From Niastella sp966211305 (lineage in GTDB: Bacteria > Bacteroidota > Bacteroidia > Chitinophagales > Chitinophagaceae), in the NCBI GenBank assembly GCA_966211305.1, contig CBIHPC010000012.1, positions 1-64,000 of the forward strand: a stretch of DNA of 64,000 nucleotides, in the 5' to 3' direction. Positions 15,601 to 24,548 of this stretch are shown piece after piece. The position numbers were made by a program, and so were the translations under genes. The notes under the pieces were generated by a model, which had not been told where the DNA came from, made no database searches, and saw only the letters and a list, made by a program, of their open reading frames with translations. Numbering within the stretch: position 1 is the stretch's first letter; every line of letters starts with the position of its first letter.

Positions 15601-18600
15601 CAGGTTGATTTTGAAACCGGTAATGTGGAGTTCATCGAGTTCTGGTTACAGGACCCATACATCCTGAACCCCGGCAGCAGCGGTGGCGAACTGTATTTCA
15701 ACCTCGGTAATATTTCAGAAGACGTGCTGAAAGACGGCAAACGCTTTTTTGAGAACGGCATCAGCGGTGCAGTGACCACCGCCCTCGAAGATAATAACAC
15801 CAATTGGGGAAAGGCCCCTGCCAACCCCATTCAGGTTACGCAGGCCTTCAGTAACGAACCTGCCGACAGGCCTTTACAGGATGCCGGTTTCGACGGTTTG
15901 GTGAACGATGCCGAGCAAACAAAATTCCAGGCATACCTGAACCAGCTGCAAAGCATTGGCTCCGGCGCCTATCAACAGGCCTTACAGGACCCTTCAAGCG
16001 ATGACTACATCAACTACCGTAATGCACAGTTCGGTGCAAACGATGGGATCCTTGCCCGTTACAAAAACATCAACAACCCGCAGGGCAACTCACCCGTTGC
16101 CAGCAGCAGCGATAAATTCGTAAGCGCCTTTACACTGTATCCCGACCAGGAAGAGTTCAACCGCGATAATACACTCAATGAACTGGAGGAATATTTTCAG
16201 TACCGGGTTGACCTGAAAAAACCCAATATGCGAGTGGGCACCAACTTCATTACCGATAGTATTGAAGTGCGCCCCAGCGGAAGCCCGGCAGAAACCTGGT
16301 ACCTGTTCCGCATCCCTATCAGGGAGTTTCAGCAAAAAGTAGGTAATATCCCCGACTTCAAGTCGATCCGTTTCATTCGTATGTACATGACCGGCTTCGA
16401 AGATTCAGTGGTGTTGCGTTTCGCCAAACTCGAGCTGGTGCGTAACCAATGGCGTCAGTTCAACTACCTGCTCGACACAGCCAATCAGTACAAACCCATT
16501 CCTGCCAACACTACCACTACGGTAAAACAGTTGGCGGTGAACGTGGAAGAAAATGCATCACGCTATCCTGTTAACTATAGAACGCCCCCCGGCGTTATTC
16601 GTCAGCAACAACTGAGCAACAACAACGTGAACCTGTTGCAGAACGAACAATCGCTGAGCCTGCAGGTGTGTAACCTGGCACAGGGCGATGCAAGAGGGGT
16701 GTTCAAAACAATAAACCTCGACCTGCGTCAGTACAAACAATTACAAATGTATGTGCACGCCGAGTCGGTAAAAAGCTCAACTGATATAAAGAATGGCGAC
16801 CTGTACACCGTAGTGCGTATCGGTAACGACCTTATCAGCAACTTCTATGAGATAAAGATCCCGCTCGAAATTACGCCATGGGGAACAACCGACGATGAGC
16901 TGATATGGCCAACAAACAACCTGCTCGATCTGTCGCTCGAAAGGCTGACCGCCCTGAAAGTATCGCGCAACAACAACGGCAACACCTATCAGTATTACCA
17001 GGAAACCGACGGCGATGGTAAACAGTTCTCCATATTGGGTAACCCCAACCTTGGCGAAGTGCGTACCTTCTTCATAGGTGTACAAAACGTTAACCGGGTT
17101 GATGCCTGTACCGAAGTATGGTTCAACGAGCTTCGTTTATCTGGTCTCGATGAACAGGGCGCCTGGGCAGCAACCGGCCGCCTGGACATAAAACTGGCCG
17201 ACCTCGGTACCCTGTATGTTTCCGCTAGCGCCCGCAGCACCGGCTGGGGTACATTGGAACAACGGGTAAACGAACGCTCACGCGAAGCCTTTACCCAGCT
17301 GGATGTAGCAGCCAACCTCGAGCTGGGTAAACTGTTACCCGCCAAAGCAGGGGTCTCCATCCCGGTTTACGCCAGCTATTCCAAAACAGTTACAACCCCC
17401 GAATACGATCCATACGATCTGGATATAAAACTGAAAGACAAACTCAAGGCCGCATCAGGTGCCGACAAGGATTCAATCCGTAACGATGCCATCGATGTAA
17501 AGACCATCAAAACCGTCAACTTCACCAATGTGAAGAAGCTGAATACGACCGGTAAAAAACAGCAGCTCTGGAGCATCGAGAACTGGGACCTGAGCTACTC
17601 CTATTACAAAGAAGAACAGCACAACCCGCTGATCGAAAGCAATGAAGTAGTGCGTCATCGCGCAGGCCTCGGTTATAATTATACATCCAATCCCAAATAC
17701 TGGGAACCTGCCAAACGAATTATAAAATCAAGGTCGCCCTGGGTAGCGGCCGTAAAGGATTTCAACATCAACCCCATGCCTACGTTACTTGGGTTCAGGG
17801 CCGATGTGAACCGCCAGTTCGGTACCTACCGCCCACGCAGCGTTGGTACGCCAAAGAACCTGATACCCGAAACGTACGATAAATACTTTACGTTCGACCG
17901 CACCTATAACCTGCGCTGGGATTTCACCCGTTCGCTGAACCTCGACTTCACCGCGCTGAACCGCGCCTGGGTTGATGAGGACAGCGGCCGTTTGGGCGAA
18001 GCCGAGAAAAAACGCATGTGGCATAACTTCTGGAAAGGCGGCCGTACCATTCAGTACAATCACAAGGCAACGGTTTCATATACCCTGCCAACAAGCAAAC
18101 TGCCGTTCCTCGACTGGACAACCGTTAGGGCAGGTTATACCGCTAACTTCGACTGGTTAGCCGCTTCATTACTTGCCCGCGAACTGGGTAACACGCTGTC
18201 GAATGCACAACAAAAGAACGTGACCGCCGAATTAGACTTTACCCGGTTGTACGCCAAATCGAGATTGCTGCGGGCCTTTGAAGAAGAAGCAGCGCCTGCA
18301 CCGCAGGGCCCCCTGCCGCCCGGCGCAGGCCCAAAAACCGATTCTACCGGAAAGAAAAAGAAGCGCGACAAAAACGCGCCGCTTGAATTAGGCAGCGGCG
18401 TAAAATTCGCCGGCCGTTTACTCACCATGTTGAAACGGGTGAATGTGCAATATTCTGAAAACGCCAGCGCTACCATATACGGTTATACCGATAGCACACG
18501 CATTCTGGGAATGAACTTTAAATCGATGGCGCCCGGTCTTGGATTTATCTTCGGCCGCCAGCCCGATACCAACTTCGTGAACATGATGGCAAGCAAAGGC

Positions 18601-19824
18601 TGGCTCACCGCCGATTCGAATTTCAACTACCAGAACCGGCAGGATTATCAGCAGCGGCTGAACATAACAGCCACGCTGAACCCGGTACGCGACCTTACCA
18701 TTGACCTTACGTTCGATAAAACGTTTGGTAAAATGTACAGCGAACTGTATAAAGACACTACCGGCACCGGAATGCATTTTGCCCGGCTGAACCCGTATAC
18801 ATCGGGCAGCTTTAGCGTAAGTTATATTGCATTGAAGACAATGTTTACGCCGGTAAGGCCGAACGAGGTAACAAGCACCTTCCTGAAATTCCAGGATTAC
18901 CGGATGATCTTATCAAAACGGCTGGCAGAGCAAAACCCATACTGGCAAAAGCTCGATCCTAACCAGCAGTTCACTACCGATGGTTATTATACCGGGTATG
19001 GTCGTTACGCACAGGATGTATTGATCCCGGCGTTCGTTGCGGCATACACCGGCAAAGACCCATCAGGAGTATCGCTTATAAAAAGGGATAACCCGAATAT
19101 CCGCTCCAATCCGTTCTCGGGCATTTTGCCGCGCCCCAACTGGCGATTGACCTATAATGGATTGACCCGCATAAAAGGCATGGAAAAAGTATTTACCAAC
19201 TTTACCATTTCGCATGGCTATACAGGTACGTTAAGCATGAACAGCTTTAGCTCGGCACTGTTGTACCGCGATTCGGCAAATCTCGGTTTTCCTTCGTTCA
19301 TCGATACGCTTACCGGCGCCTTTATCCCCTACTTCCTGGTACCCAACATTTCAATAAGCGAACAGTTTGTACCGTTGATCGATGTGGATATGCAGTTCAC
19401 CAACCAGCTTACAGCGCGTTTTGAATATAAAAAATCAAGAACGGTAAGTTTGAGTTTGATCGACTTCCAGCTCAGCGAAAACCGGTCAACAGAGTTCACC
19501 ATCGGCGCCGGGTTCAGGAAGCGCGGTGCGTTCTCATGGATCAAGATCAAGGGCAAGCCAATGCAAAATGACGCCAGCTTCCGGTTAGACCTTGGCTTCC
19601 GCGACGACATTACCGCCAACAGCCGCTTAGACCAGGACCAGGCACTTCCTACGAACGGTCAAAAGGTGATCACCATAAACCCAACGATCGATTATGTGAT
19701 CAGTAACCGGGTAAACCTGAAATTCTATTTTGAACAGCGAAGAGTAGAACCGAAGATCTCCACCTCACCGCCCATCACTACAACAAGGGCCGGTATACAG
19801 ATCAGGATCTCACTGGCGCAATAA
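12667..19824 (+). CDS. sprA: Cell surface protein SprA, type IX secretion translocon
   Basis: A 2385-residue outer-membrane protein. SprA (Sov in Porphyromonas) forms the very large beta-barrel pore of the type IX secretion system and is needed for gliding and for export of CTD-tagged proteins. An in-frame stop lies three codons upstream. The only start that keeps a whole signal peptide (RNRITPIVLIVAACVG...VKAQA) is TTG at 12667; the next ATG (residue 23) would cut the signal in half. DDFEGSRNAIDLRFPLVSWG near residue 834 is a conserved SprA stretch. A Pro/Lys-rich insertion lies near residues 1878-1905. The length is typical for the family. Follows ruvA by 44 bases. Confidence 0.95.
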   Translation: MLRAPYRNRITPIVLIVAACVGMSSTVKAQAPAKDSSSTQSIDTLKYPLHDRRGDKFTFPQRNSMGLNDPSNIQDSIVYDPRTKQYYIIERIGNFYYRKPTYLTFDEFMAIQARKQESEYFKKRSNILSGLNRKMLRPRMSMSDNLFNRIFGNGKIEIKPQGEVNIIAGYQGQNIKNPALPERARRNGGFDFDMNANLSVIGNIGDKLKLPISYNTLANFDFDNQLKLDYTGTDDEIIKKIEAGNISFSSKGTLIPGAQNIFGIKTQLQFGKLFITGVLANQRSQRQSLGLQGGSANTYFEFKANDYEENRHFLLAQYFRLNYNKAMSKLPVVTSQVQILRMEVWVTNRNGSTTETRDVVGLMDLGEPDPFYSPQPGGAGQLPHNDANDLYRRIINDPDSRKPSFITSKLSSLGLRPVQDFEKTFARKLNPTDFFYNPQIGFLSINQPLQPDEVLGVAYQYSYNGRIYQVGEFSQDVPPDTTNTTAGTQKVLFLKLLKATSQRTNLPLWDLMMKNVYTLKTKDGSYLSGVQPADFKLNVLYEEPSLGQKRFLPEGDKPGVPLITLMNLDRLNARNDPLPDGVFDFLEGFTIQSQQARIIFPTLEPFGRDLEAVAFAGSTPDIKQKYIYYPLYDTIKEIAKTYANLDRYVISGYAKGQSTSEISLGAFNVPQGSVSVTAGGQVLLENQDYIVDYNLGTVKIINQAILNAGLPVNVQFENNAGYGMQQRNFMGLRLDYMAKQTAREQLTIGASLVRLGERPFFTKTSYNEDPIRNTMYGVDFNYMTQAPRITRWLDKLPFYHTTEMSTITAYGEAAYLKPGHPPQIGKGSGSQVFIDDFEGSRNAIDLRFPLVSWGLASTPAGNGLFPEATMRDTLDYGFNRAKLAWYNIEPVLQDRSSADNPINDNLLNDPRVRSINVKDIFPQRTPDLGQGSLVTFDMAYYPTERGPYNYDARPGSIDPNGRLLNPKTRWGGIMRGIDQVDFETGNVEFIEFWLQDPYILNPGSSGGELYFNLGNISEDVLKDGKRFFENGISGAVTTALEDNNTNWGKAPANPIQVTQAFSNEPADRPLQDAGFDGLVNDAEQTKFQAYLNQLQSIGSGAYQQALQDPSSDDYINYRNAQFGANDGILARYKNINNPQGNSPVASSSDKFVSAFTLYPDQEEFNRDNTLNELEEYFQYRVDLKKPNMRVGTNFITDSIEVRPSGSPAETWYLFRIPIREFQQKVGNIPDFKSIRFIRMYMTGFEDSVVLRFAKLELVRNQWRQFNYLLDTANQYKPIPANTTTTVKQLAVNVEENASRYPVNYRTPPGVIRQQQLSNNNVNLLQNEQSLSLQVCNLAQGDARGVFKTINLDLRQYKQLQMYVHAESVKSSTDIKNGDLYTVVRIGNDLISNFYEIKIPLEITPWGTTDDELIWPTNNLLDLSLERLTALKVSRNNNGNTYQYYQETDGDGKQFSILGNPNLGEVRTFFIGVQNVNRVDACTEVWFNELRLSGLDEQGAWAATGRLDIKLADLGTLYVSASARSTGWGTLEQRVNERSREAFTQLDVAANLELGKLLPAKAGVSIPVYASYSKTVTTPEYDPYDLDIKLKDKLKAASGADKDSIRNDAIDVKTIKTVNFTNVKKLNTTGKKQQLWSIENWDLSYSYYKEEQHNPLIESNEVVRHRAGLGYNYTSNPKYWEPAKRIIKSRSPWVAAVKDFNINPMPTLLGFRADVNRQFGTYRPRSVGTPKNLIPETYDKYFTFDRTYNLRWDFTRSLNLDFTALNRAWVDEDSGRLGEAEKKRMWHNFWKGGRTIQYNHKATVSYTLPTSKLPFLDWTTVRAGYTANFDWLAASLLARELGNTLSNAQQKNVTAELDFTRLYAKSRLLRAFEEEAAPAPQGPLPPGAGPKTDSTGKKKKRDKNAPLELGSGVKFAGRLLTMLKRVNVQYSENASATIYGYTDSTRILGMNFKSMAPGLGFIFGRQPDTNFVNMMASKGWLTADSNFNYQNRQDYQQRLNITATLNPVRDLTIDLTFDKTFGKMYSELYKDTTGTGMHFARLNPYTSGSFSVSYIALKTMFTPVRPNEVTSTFLKFQDYRMILSKRLAEQNPYWQKLDPNQQFTTDGYYTGYGRYAQDVLIPAFVAAYTGKDPSGVSLIKRDNPNIRSNPFSGILPRPNWRLTYNGLTRIKGMEKVFTNFTISHGYTGTLSMNSFSSALLYRDSANLGFPSFIDTLTGAFIPYFLVPNISISEQFVPLIDVDMQFTNQLTARFEYKKSRTVSLSLIDFQLSENRSTEFTIGAGFRKRGAFSWIKIKGKPMQNDASFRLDLGFRDDITANSRLDQDQALPTNGQKVITINPTIDYVISNRVNLKFYFEQRRVEPKISTSPPITTTRAGIQIRISLAQ

Positions 19825-19855
19825 GGAAACCATACAAAATACCCTACACATATAT

Positions 19856-19883
19856 AGCGCGCCCTTACCGGGGCGCTTTTTTA
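19856..19883 (+). terminator. Terminator of the ruvA-sprA transcript
   Basis: AGCGCGCCC pairs with GGGGCGCT (one bulged base) around a 5-nt loop, followed by six T at 19877-19882. It lies 32 bases past the sprA stop codon. Confidence 0.85.
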
Positions 19884-20015
19884 TTTGTAAAGGGCATGTA
19901 GTAGGCTTCTTATGGCTGAGGCTTGTGCAAAAGCATCAGGTAAGTGAAAGAATAGGGTTATAGAAGAGTACAGGCCTTTGAACTAAGATCAATTAAGGAA
20001 TCGCGTACCATAGAG

Positions 20016-20114
20016 GTCTTGTAAAAGTCTCGTGAAGGTCTCGTGAATGTCTTGTAAAGGTCTTGTGAAAGTCTCGTCAGGGTCTTGTGAGCGTCAGGTG
20101 GAAGTCTTGAAGAG
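20016..20114. repeat. 11-bp tandem array, nine units (GTCTYGTGAAR)
   Basis: Nine units of exactly 11 bases: GTCTTGTAAAA, GTCTCGTGAAG, GTCTCGTGAAT, GTCTTGTAAAG, GTCTTGTGAAA, GTCTCGTCAGG, GTCTTGTGAGC, GTCAGGTGGAA, GTCTTGAAGAG. Every unit starts with GTC. The last units are the most diverged. Stop codons appear in each frame, so it is not a protein repeat. It lies in a 429-base gene-free gap (19825-20253) between the sprA terminator and a bidirectional terminator. Confidence 0.9.
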
Positions 20115-20190
20115 TAAGCGTGATGTATAAAGGCTTTAAAACAACGTCGCCTATTGCAATATAATATTTTTTCTCAACTAAGTTATAATA

Positions 20191-20229
20191 AAAATGGTGG
20201 ACCGCTTTGCAGTGCGAACCACCTTTTTT
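20191..20229. terminator. Bidirectional terminator downstream of the secreted unknown
   Basis: GGTGG (20196-20200) and CCACC (20219-20223) with an inner CGC/GCG pair form the stem. A run of A lies on the left and a run of T on the right, so it can work on both strands. It serves mainly the minus-strand gene that ends at 20254. Confidence 0.7.
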
Positions 20230-20253
20230 ATATAAATCGTTTACTGTTCCTGG

Positions 20254-20748
20254 TTACCGCTTCGCTGTTGGCTCCGGCTTTTTTAACAGCATCACATAAC
20301 CGCATAAGTTCTTTTTCTTCTTGTTGACCTGAACCGGTTTTATCATGTGGTATTCGCTAAACTGCGGAACGTAAGTGTAACTGATGATACTACCATCCAC
20401 ATCGCCCCACTGATGCCTTTTATAAACAACCTGGCGCTCATTGAAATCATACATTCGAACTTCGTATAATTTTGAAGAGGGATCACCAATAAAAACAAAT
20501 TGATAAATTGTTCCGGCCTGCATTGGTAAAACAACCGGCATTTCATACTCACTTTCCATTTGAATTGAAGCTTCGCGCAATAGTACATATCCCTGTTCTG
20601 CACTGGCTTTTTTTATACTGTCAACAGATTGCTGATAAGGATTGCCTTCACAACTTTGAAGTTTGATTACATCATTTTGCGCTTGCAATGATGGGGAGAA
20701 AAATACACAAAAACATGCTAAGATGCATGCGCATAGGGTTTTGCACAT
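20254..20748 (-). CDS. Secreted protein of unknown function
   Basis: A 164-residue protein with a cleavable signal peptide (CKTLCACILACFCVFFSPSLQAQ, probable cut after about 24). The mature part is about 140 residues, mixed alpha/beta in appearance, rich in Tyr and charged residues, with FVFIGDPSSKLYEVRMYDFNE near the middle and two Cys (CEGNP and LCGY). I recognise no domain. It lies between a terminator and a 197-base gap with no other gene, so it is probably transcribed alone. Confidence 0.6.
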   Translation of the reverse strand: MCKTLCACILACFCVFFSPSLQAQNDVIKLQSCEGNPYQQSVDSIKKASAEQGYVLLREASIQMESEYEMPVVLPMQAGTIYQFVFIGDPSSKLYEVRMYDFNERQVVYKRHQWGDVDGSIISYTYVPQFSEYHMIKPVQVNKKKKNLCGYVMLLKKPEPTAKR

Positions 20749-20945
20749 AGTAATTGGCTTTTAAGCAGGATTATGGAATTGATAGCTGACATAAAACTAC
20801 ACAAATTGACGGTTCATGCAAGCAGTTAGGCCAACATTTCACATATTCTAAATGAATTATGTATTGTTTGCTTAATATTACTATCGCAATTTACATACCA
20901 CTACAGGGAATCTACTAACAATAAAGGGAATTTTAACATTGAAAA

Positions 20946-21698
20946 CTACCGGTGCAAATAGAAAGAATTCGCCTGTGCAACACAGGTTAATACCAGGTCA
21001 TTTATACAAACATGCGATGGTAATGTTGTTGTGTAATAAACAACATCGGCCACATCGGCAGCAGATAACGGTTGATATCCATCATACATCTTATCGGCAG
21101 CTTCGGCGTTCCCTTTGAACCGCACCATGGAAAATTCGGTTTCCGCTGCGCCGGGGTGAATGGCGGTTACTTTTATTTTGTGCCGCAGCAGATCAACACG
21201 CATCGATTGCGATAATGCATCGAGCCCGTACTTCGAAGCGCAATAGCCGTTTCCTCTTTCATATACTTCCTTACCGGCAATAGAACCCATGTTGATGATG
21301 TGCCCTTCTTTTCGTGCTATCATGCCAGGTATAACGGCTTTTGTTACATACATTACTCCTTTAACATTGGTATCGAGCATCGTCTCCCAATCATCAATAT
21401 CCGCATCTTCAAAATAATCGCGGCCAAGCGCAAGACCCGCGTTATTGATGAGTATATCAATTTTTTTAAACTCAGCCGGCAATTGTTCAATAGCGCTGAA
21501 AACCGCTATTTTATCGCGCACATCGAATTCCAGCGCATGTGCTTTTACTTTGTAGGCGGCGGTCAATTGTTTTACCAACTCGTTCAGCCGGTTGGCCCGG
21601 CGGCCGGTTATGATTACATTGAAATTATTGGAAGCGAATTTTTCAGCCATGGCTTTTCCAAAACCGGAAGTAGCGCCGGTGATTAATACAGTATTCAT
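20946..21698 (-). CDS. Short-chain dehydrogenase/reductase, YdfG-like
   Basis: A 250-residue classical SDR. TGATSGFG (7-14) binds the dinucleotide and NNAG (85-88) stabilises the sheet. Ser139, Tyr152 and Lys156 (YCASK) form the active site. GRRANR at 32-37 favours NADPH. The closest known type is the 3-hydroxy-acid/serine dehydrogenase group (YdfG), which oxidises or reduces malonic-semialdehyde-type substrates; the substrate is inferred. The ATG at 21696-21698 is chosen since it places the Rossmann motif at the N-terminus. The frame extends 28 codons upstream across its own promoter. Confidence 0.88.
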   Translation of the reverse strand: MNTVLITGATSGFGKAMAEKFASNNFNVIITGRRANRLNELVKQLTAAYKVKAHALEFDVRDKIAVFSAIEQLPAEFKKIDILINNAGLALGRDYFEDADIDDWETMLDTNVKGVMYVTKAVIPGMIARKEGHIINMGSIAGKEVYERGNGYCASKYGLDALSQSMRVDLLRHKIKVTAIHPGAAETEFSMVRFKGNAEAADKMYDGYQPLSAADVADVVYYTTTLPSHVCINDLVLTCVAQANSFYLHR

Positions 21699-21719
21699 TT
21701 GTAAGGAGTAATTTGGCTG

Positions 21720-21727
21720 CAAAAGTA
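21720..21727 (-). promoter_or_regulatory. -7 promoter element of the SDR gene
   Basis: On the minus strand TACTTTTG fits TAnnTTTG, 21 bases ahead of the chosen ATG. No convincing -33 element at the right distance. Confidence 0.4.
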
Positions 21728-21822
21728 AGTAATGTTGCGGGCAAGTAGCCAGTGGTAAACGGCCAGCAGGGCTTTTATTCAAAACTCATAATTAATTGCC
21801 TGCTTCGCTGTATTCTAAAACC

Positions 21823-21885
21823 TTACCTTTTACTTTCCCCACCCGCTACCGGCTACTTCCCACTCGCCTTTTTCCCACTCGCTTA
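21823..21885. repeat. 7-bp periodic pyrimidine-rich array reaching a stop codon
   Basis: Nine heptads: TTACCTT, TTACTTT, CCCCACC, CGCTACC, GGCTACT, TCCCACT, CGCCTTT, TTCCCAC, TCGCTTA. The last word contains the stop codon of the PKD protein gene (21883-21885). Conservation between words is lower than at other sites. Confidence 0.5.
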
Positions 21886-24513
21886 GCGTAACAAAATAGC
21901 CGTTCCTTTTCTTGTAACAAGCTTACCCATATAATCGGTACCGCGGGCCATCCATACATAGGCGCCGGCATCCTGCGGTTTGCCGGAAACAGAACCATCC
22001 CATCCCGATTCGGAGGAGTAACCTCTGTACACCATTTGTCCCCAGCGGTTGAATACGCAGAAATAATCGAGAGTGGCAATACCTACCGGGATAGGCCTCA
22101 ATACATTGTTACGGCTGCCGCCCGGCCTGAATGCATTGGGAACAAATATATCGGGTGCGGTTTTAAATACTTTGATATTGATGGTATCGAGGTCAAAACA
22201 TCCTTCCGCCGTATACGCTTTTAACTGGTAAGAGAAATTCTCATCCAGCATGGCAACGGGATTGGGAATATCGTTCCGGTTGAGATGCGTTGGCGGCAAC
22301 CATTCATAAAAGTCGGAGCCACGCCCGTTCAACTGCAGGGGCTGGCCAACTACAATGGAAGTGTCTCTTCCGGCAAATGCGATTATTTCATCTTTAACGT
22401 TCACAACAACAGTATCGCGGCCTGGTTTGGGACAACCTAACGTATCATATACGCTAAGCAAATACGAAGTAGTTCTCAAAGGCCAGGCCAGTGGGTTTAA
22501 ACTATTGGGATCGCTCAATGTACTGATGGGGCTCCAGTTAAAACGGTACCCAATCATACTGGCCTGTATACCGGCAGTATCCTGGTAACAAATTACCGTA
22601 TCGGCGCCCGCCCTTGCTGTAGGATATGGAATGGCACGATAGGTTACGATATCATCCGCCATACATTTACCAATACGGGCGATCACATGGTAAGTAGTAG
22701 TGGCCGTAGGCGATACCCAGGGTTGTTTACTATTTGGGTCGCTGATATAACCGGGCACATTGGCCGTCCACTCAAACTTTAATCCGTCGGTTTGCGGATT
22801 CAACCGGAATGTATCGGTTAGGCAAATGGTGCTGTCGGCGCCGGCATCGAGTGTTACAAAATCTACCACCCGTACCTGTACGTTGTCGCTATTCACACAA
22901 CCGTTTTCGTTTAATGTAACGGTATAGGTGGTGGTGGTCTTTGGCCACACCGATGGCGTAGGGGTATTTTCATCCATTATATTATGCATAGGCCCCCAGC
23001 TGAAAATACCGTTGCCGCCTGCATTCAGTTTCAATGTATCTATGCTGCAAATGAGGGTATCTTTAAATGCCAGCGTTATCGGTGGTTTGTCGCGTACATC
23101 GGCCGTTCCCGTTACCGTTCCCACACATCCTTTATCGCTTTCAACGGTAAGTGTCACTGTTTTCAAACCGGTGGTGGTGTATTTCCAGGAAGGGTTTTGT
23201 GCGCTGCTGACATCGGTACTGGTAGTTTCATCGCCAAAATCCCAGGTCCATTTAACCGCCTTTCCATATCGTGAAGTTGTTTGATCGGTAAACTGCAATG
23301 GCAATAACACGCAGGTTCCGGTAACTTTAATCGCCGGCCAGAACCCCGGATATACTTTTGCCATTGTCACCGTTTCATCTTCACACTGACCGGCCAGTAC
23401 GACTTTCAGTTTAACCGCGAAAGTGCCTGTGTCGGCAAACTGATGCTGTACCCGGCCTTCAATATCGGTAGTGGTTACGGGCGGCGTGCCATCGCCAAAA
23501 TCCCAGGTGTACACAGAGCCGGCGGGATTCACCTGTTCGTTCTTAAAGGTCACCAGAAAATCGTCGCAATAGGAATAATTCGGTTTCAGCAATGCCTCGA
23601 GCGGAATGCAATCCGAAACCTTTACATGCACATCCTTGCGGTGAATATTTATTAAAACGCCCTGCCGGTATTCGTAAGCGCAAACAGTGATCACATACTG
23701 GCCAATGGTGTAAGGCGCAATGCCGCTGATGATACCGGTTTTTGAATCGATAGTAACCTGGCCGCCCAGCGGTCCGTTGCCGCTATAAGGCGACCGGTAA
23801 TTTAAGCTGGAGTATGGCGGCGGAGAAGCGGCATATGGATTAGGCGTACCTGTTGACGCGCCTACAAAGCCACTGCAAAAGGTATATACCAGGGAATCAG
23901 TGTTGTTTGGTTCAGTAGCGGCAAAGCTCAAAGTAAAATTACTGCCGCGGCAAATGGCCGTTGCATCGTTTGGCAGGTAACGTGGGCTTGAATTTTTATA
24001 TGCTTCGGGTAATGAACTGGTACCGGGGATCTCGCACATATAAGTGGCGCCTACCGAATTGCTGCGCGGCTCGAGGTTGATGATATTGTCGATACGGCAA
24101 CAGCGTTGATATGATATAACATAGCCGGCATGATTGACTGGCAGTGTGATTACAGTGGAAAAAGACCGCACCCGGTAGCATACATCGTTGGGCGGGTTGC
24201 TGATACAGGGGTTGGAGGCGGGATCGAACCGAAGCCATTCGTCACCCTGGGAAGGCGCGGTAAACGGGCTACCGTACTGGCTGTTATTCCCTTTATCGTA
24301 AACGGTCAACCTGATCTCACCGTCTAACTGACCGCTGCTATTGGCATTACAGTCGATATACAGCTTTAGCGTAACCCGGTATTGTGAGGTGTTTGCATCA
24401 CCACCAGGCCCCAGGTATTCATAAAACATCTCCCCTCCCTTAATATGCTCGGCAAACAGGGACTGGATTGTTCCAAAAAAGCACAACAAAGCTATCGCCA
24501 GTGTTTTTCTCAT
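21883..24513 (-). CDS. PKD-repeat protein with type IX (type B, gliding-associated) C-terminal sorting domain
   Basis: An 876-residue secreted protein. It begins with a signal peptide (MRKTLAIALLCFFGTIQSLFA) and an N-terminal region with HIKGGEMFYEYL common to large surface proteins of this group. Two clear PKD domains follow (WDFGDGTPP near 341 and WDFGDETTS near 428), then several beta-sandwich repeats each with a DTIC-like start (about 490-780). The last 85 residues (PNAFRPGG, FNRWGQMVYRG, WDG, AGAYVW) are the CHU_C/gliding C-terminal domain recognised by SprA-dependent secretion. It is probably an adhesin or surface-structure protein. The function of the repeats is not known. Confidence 0.85.
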   Translation of the reverse strand: MRKTLAIALLCFFGTIQSLFAEHIKGGEMFYEYLGPGGDANTSQYRVTLKLYIDCNANSSGQLDGEIRLTVYDKGNNSQYGSPFTAPSQGDEWLRFDPASNPCISNPPNDVCYRVRSFSTVITLPVNHAGYVISYQRCCRIDNIINLEPRSNSVGATYMCEIPGTSSLPEAYKNSSPRYLPNDATAICRGSNFTLSFAATEPNNTDSLVYTFCSGFVGASTGTPNPYAASPPPYSSLNYRSPYSGNGPLGGQVTIDSKTGIISGIAPYTIGQYVITVCAYEYRQGVLINIHRKDVHVKVSDCIPLEALLKPNYSYCDDFLVTFKNEQVNPAGSVYTWDFGDGTPPVTTTDIEGRVQHQFADTGTFAVKLKVVLAGQCEDETVTMAKVYPGFWPAIKVTGTCVLLPLQFTDQTTSRYGKAVKWTWDFGDETTSTDVSSAQNPSWKYTTTGLKTVTLTVESDKGCVGTVTGTADVRDKPPITLAFKDTLICSIDTLKLNAGGNGIFSWGPMHNIMDENTPTPSVWPKTTTTYTVTLNENGCVNSDNVQVRVVDFVTLDAGADSTICLTDTFRLNPQTDGLKFEWTANVPGYISDPNSKQPWVSPTATTTYHVIARIGKCMADDIVTYRAIPYPTARAGADTVICYQDTAGIQASMIGYRFNWSPISTLSDPNSLNPLAWPLRTTSYLLSVYDTLGCPKPGRDTVVVNVKDEIIAFAGRDTSIVVGQPLQLNGRGSDFYEWLPPTHLNRNDIPNPVAMLDENFSYQLKAYTAEGCFDLDTINIKVFKTAPDIFVPNAFRPGGSRNNVLRPIPVGIATLDYFCVFNRWGQMVYRGYSSESGWDGSVSGKPQDAGAYVWMARGTDYMGKLVTRKGTAILLR

Positions 24514-24548
24514 TCAACTGGTCTCCAGGTCAGTTTACGTTAGCCAAA

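Noticed and set aside
20016..20114. CRISPR array
   Set aside because: Units of 11 bases are contiguous with no spacers and there are no cas genes in the window.
20946..21698. Sepiapterin reductase completing the pterin pathway
   Set aside because: The SDR resembles the YdfG hydroxy-acid group; no feature specific for sepiapterin reductase is visible and it is 15 kb from the pterin genes.
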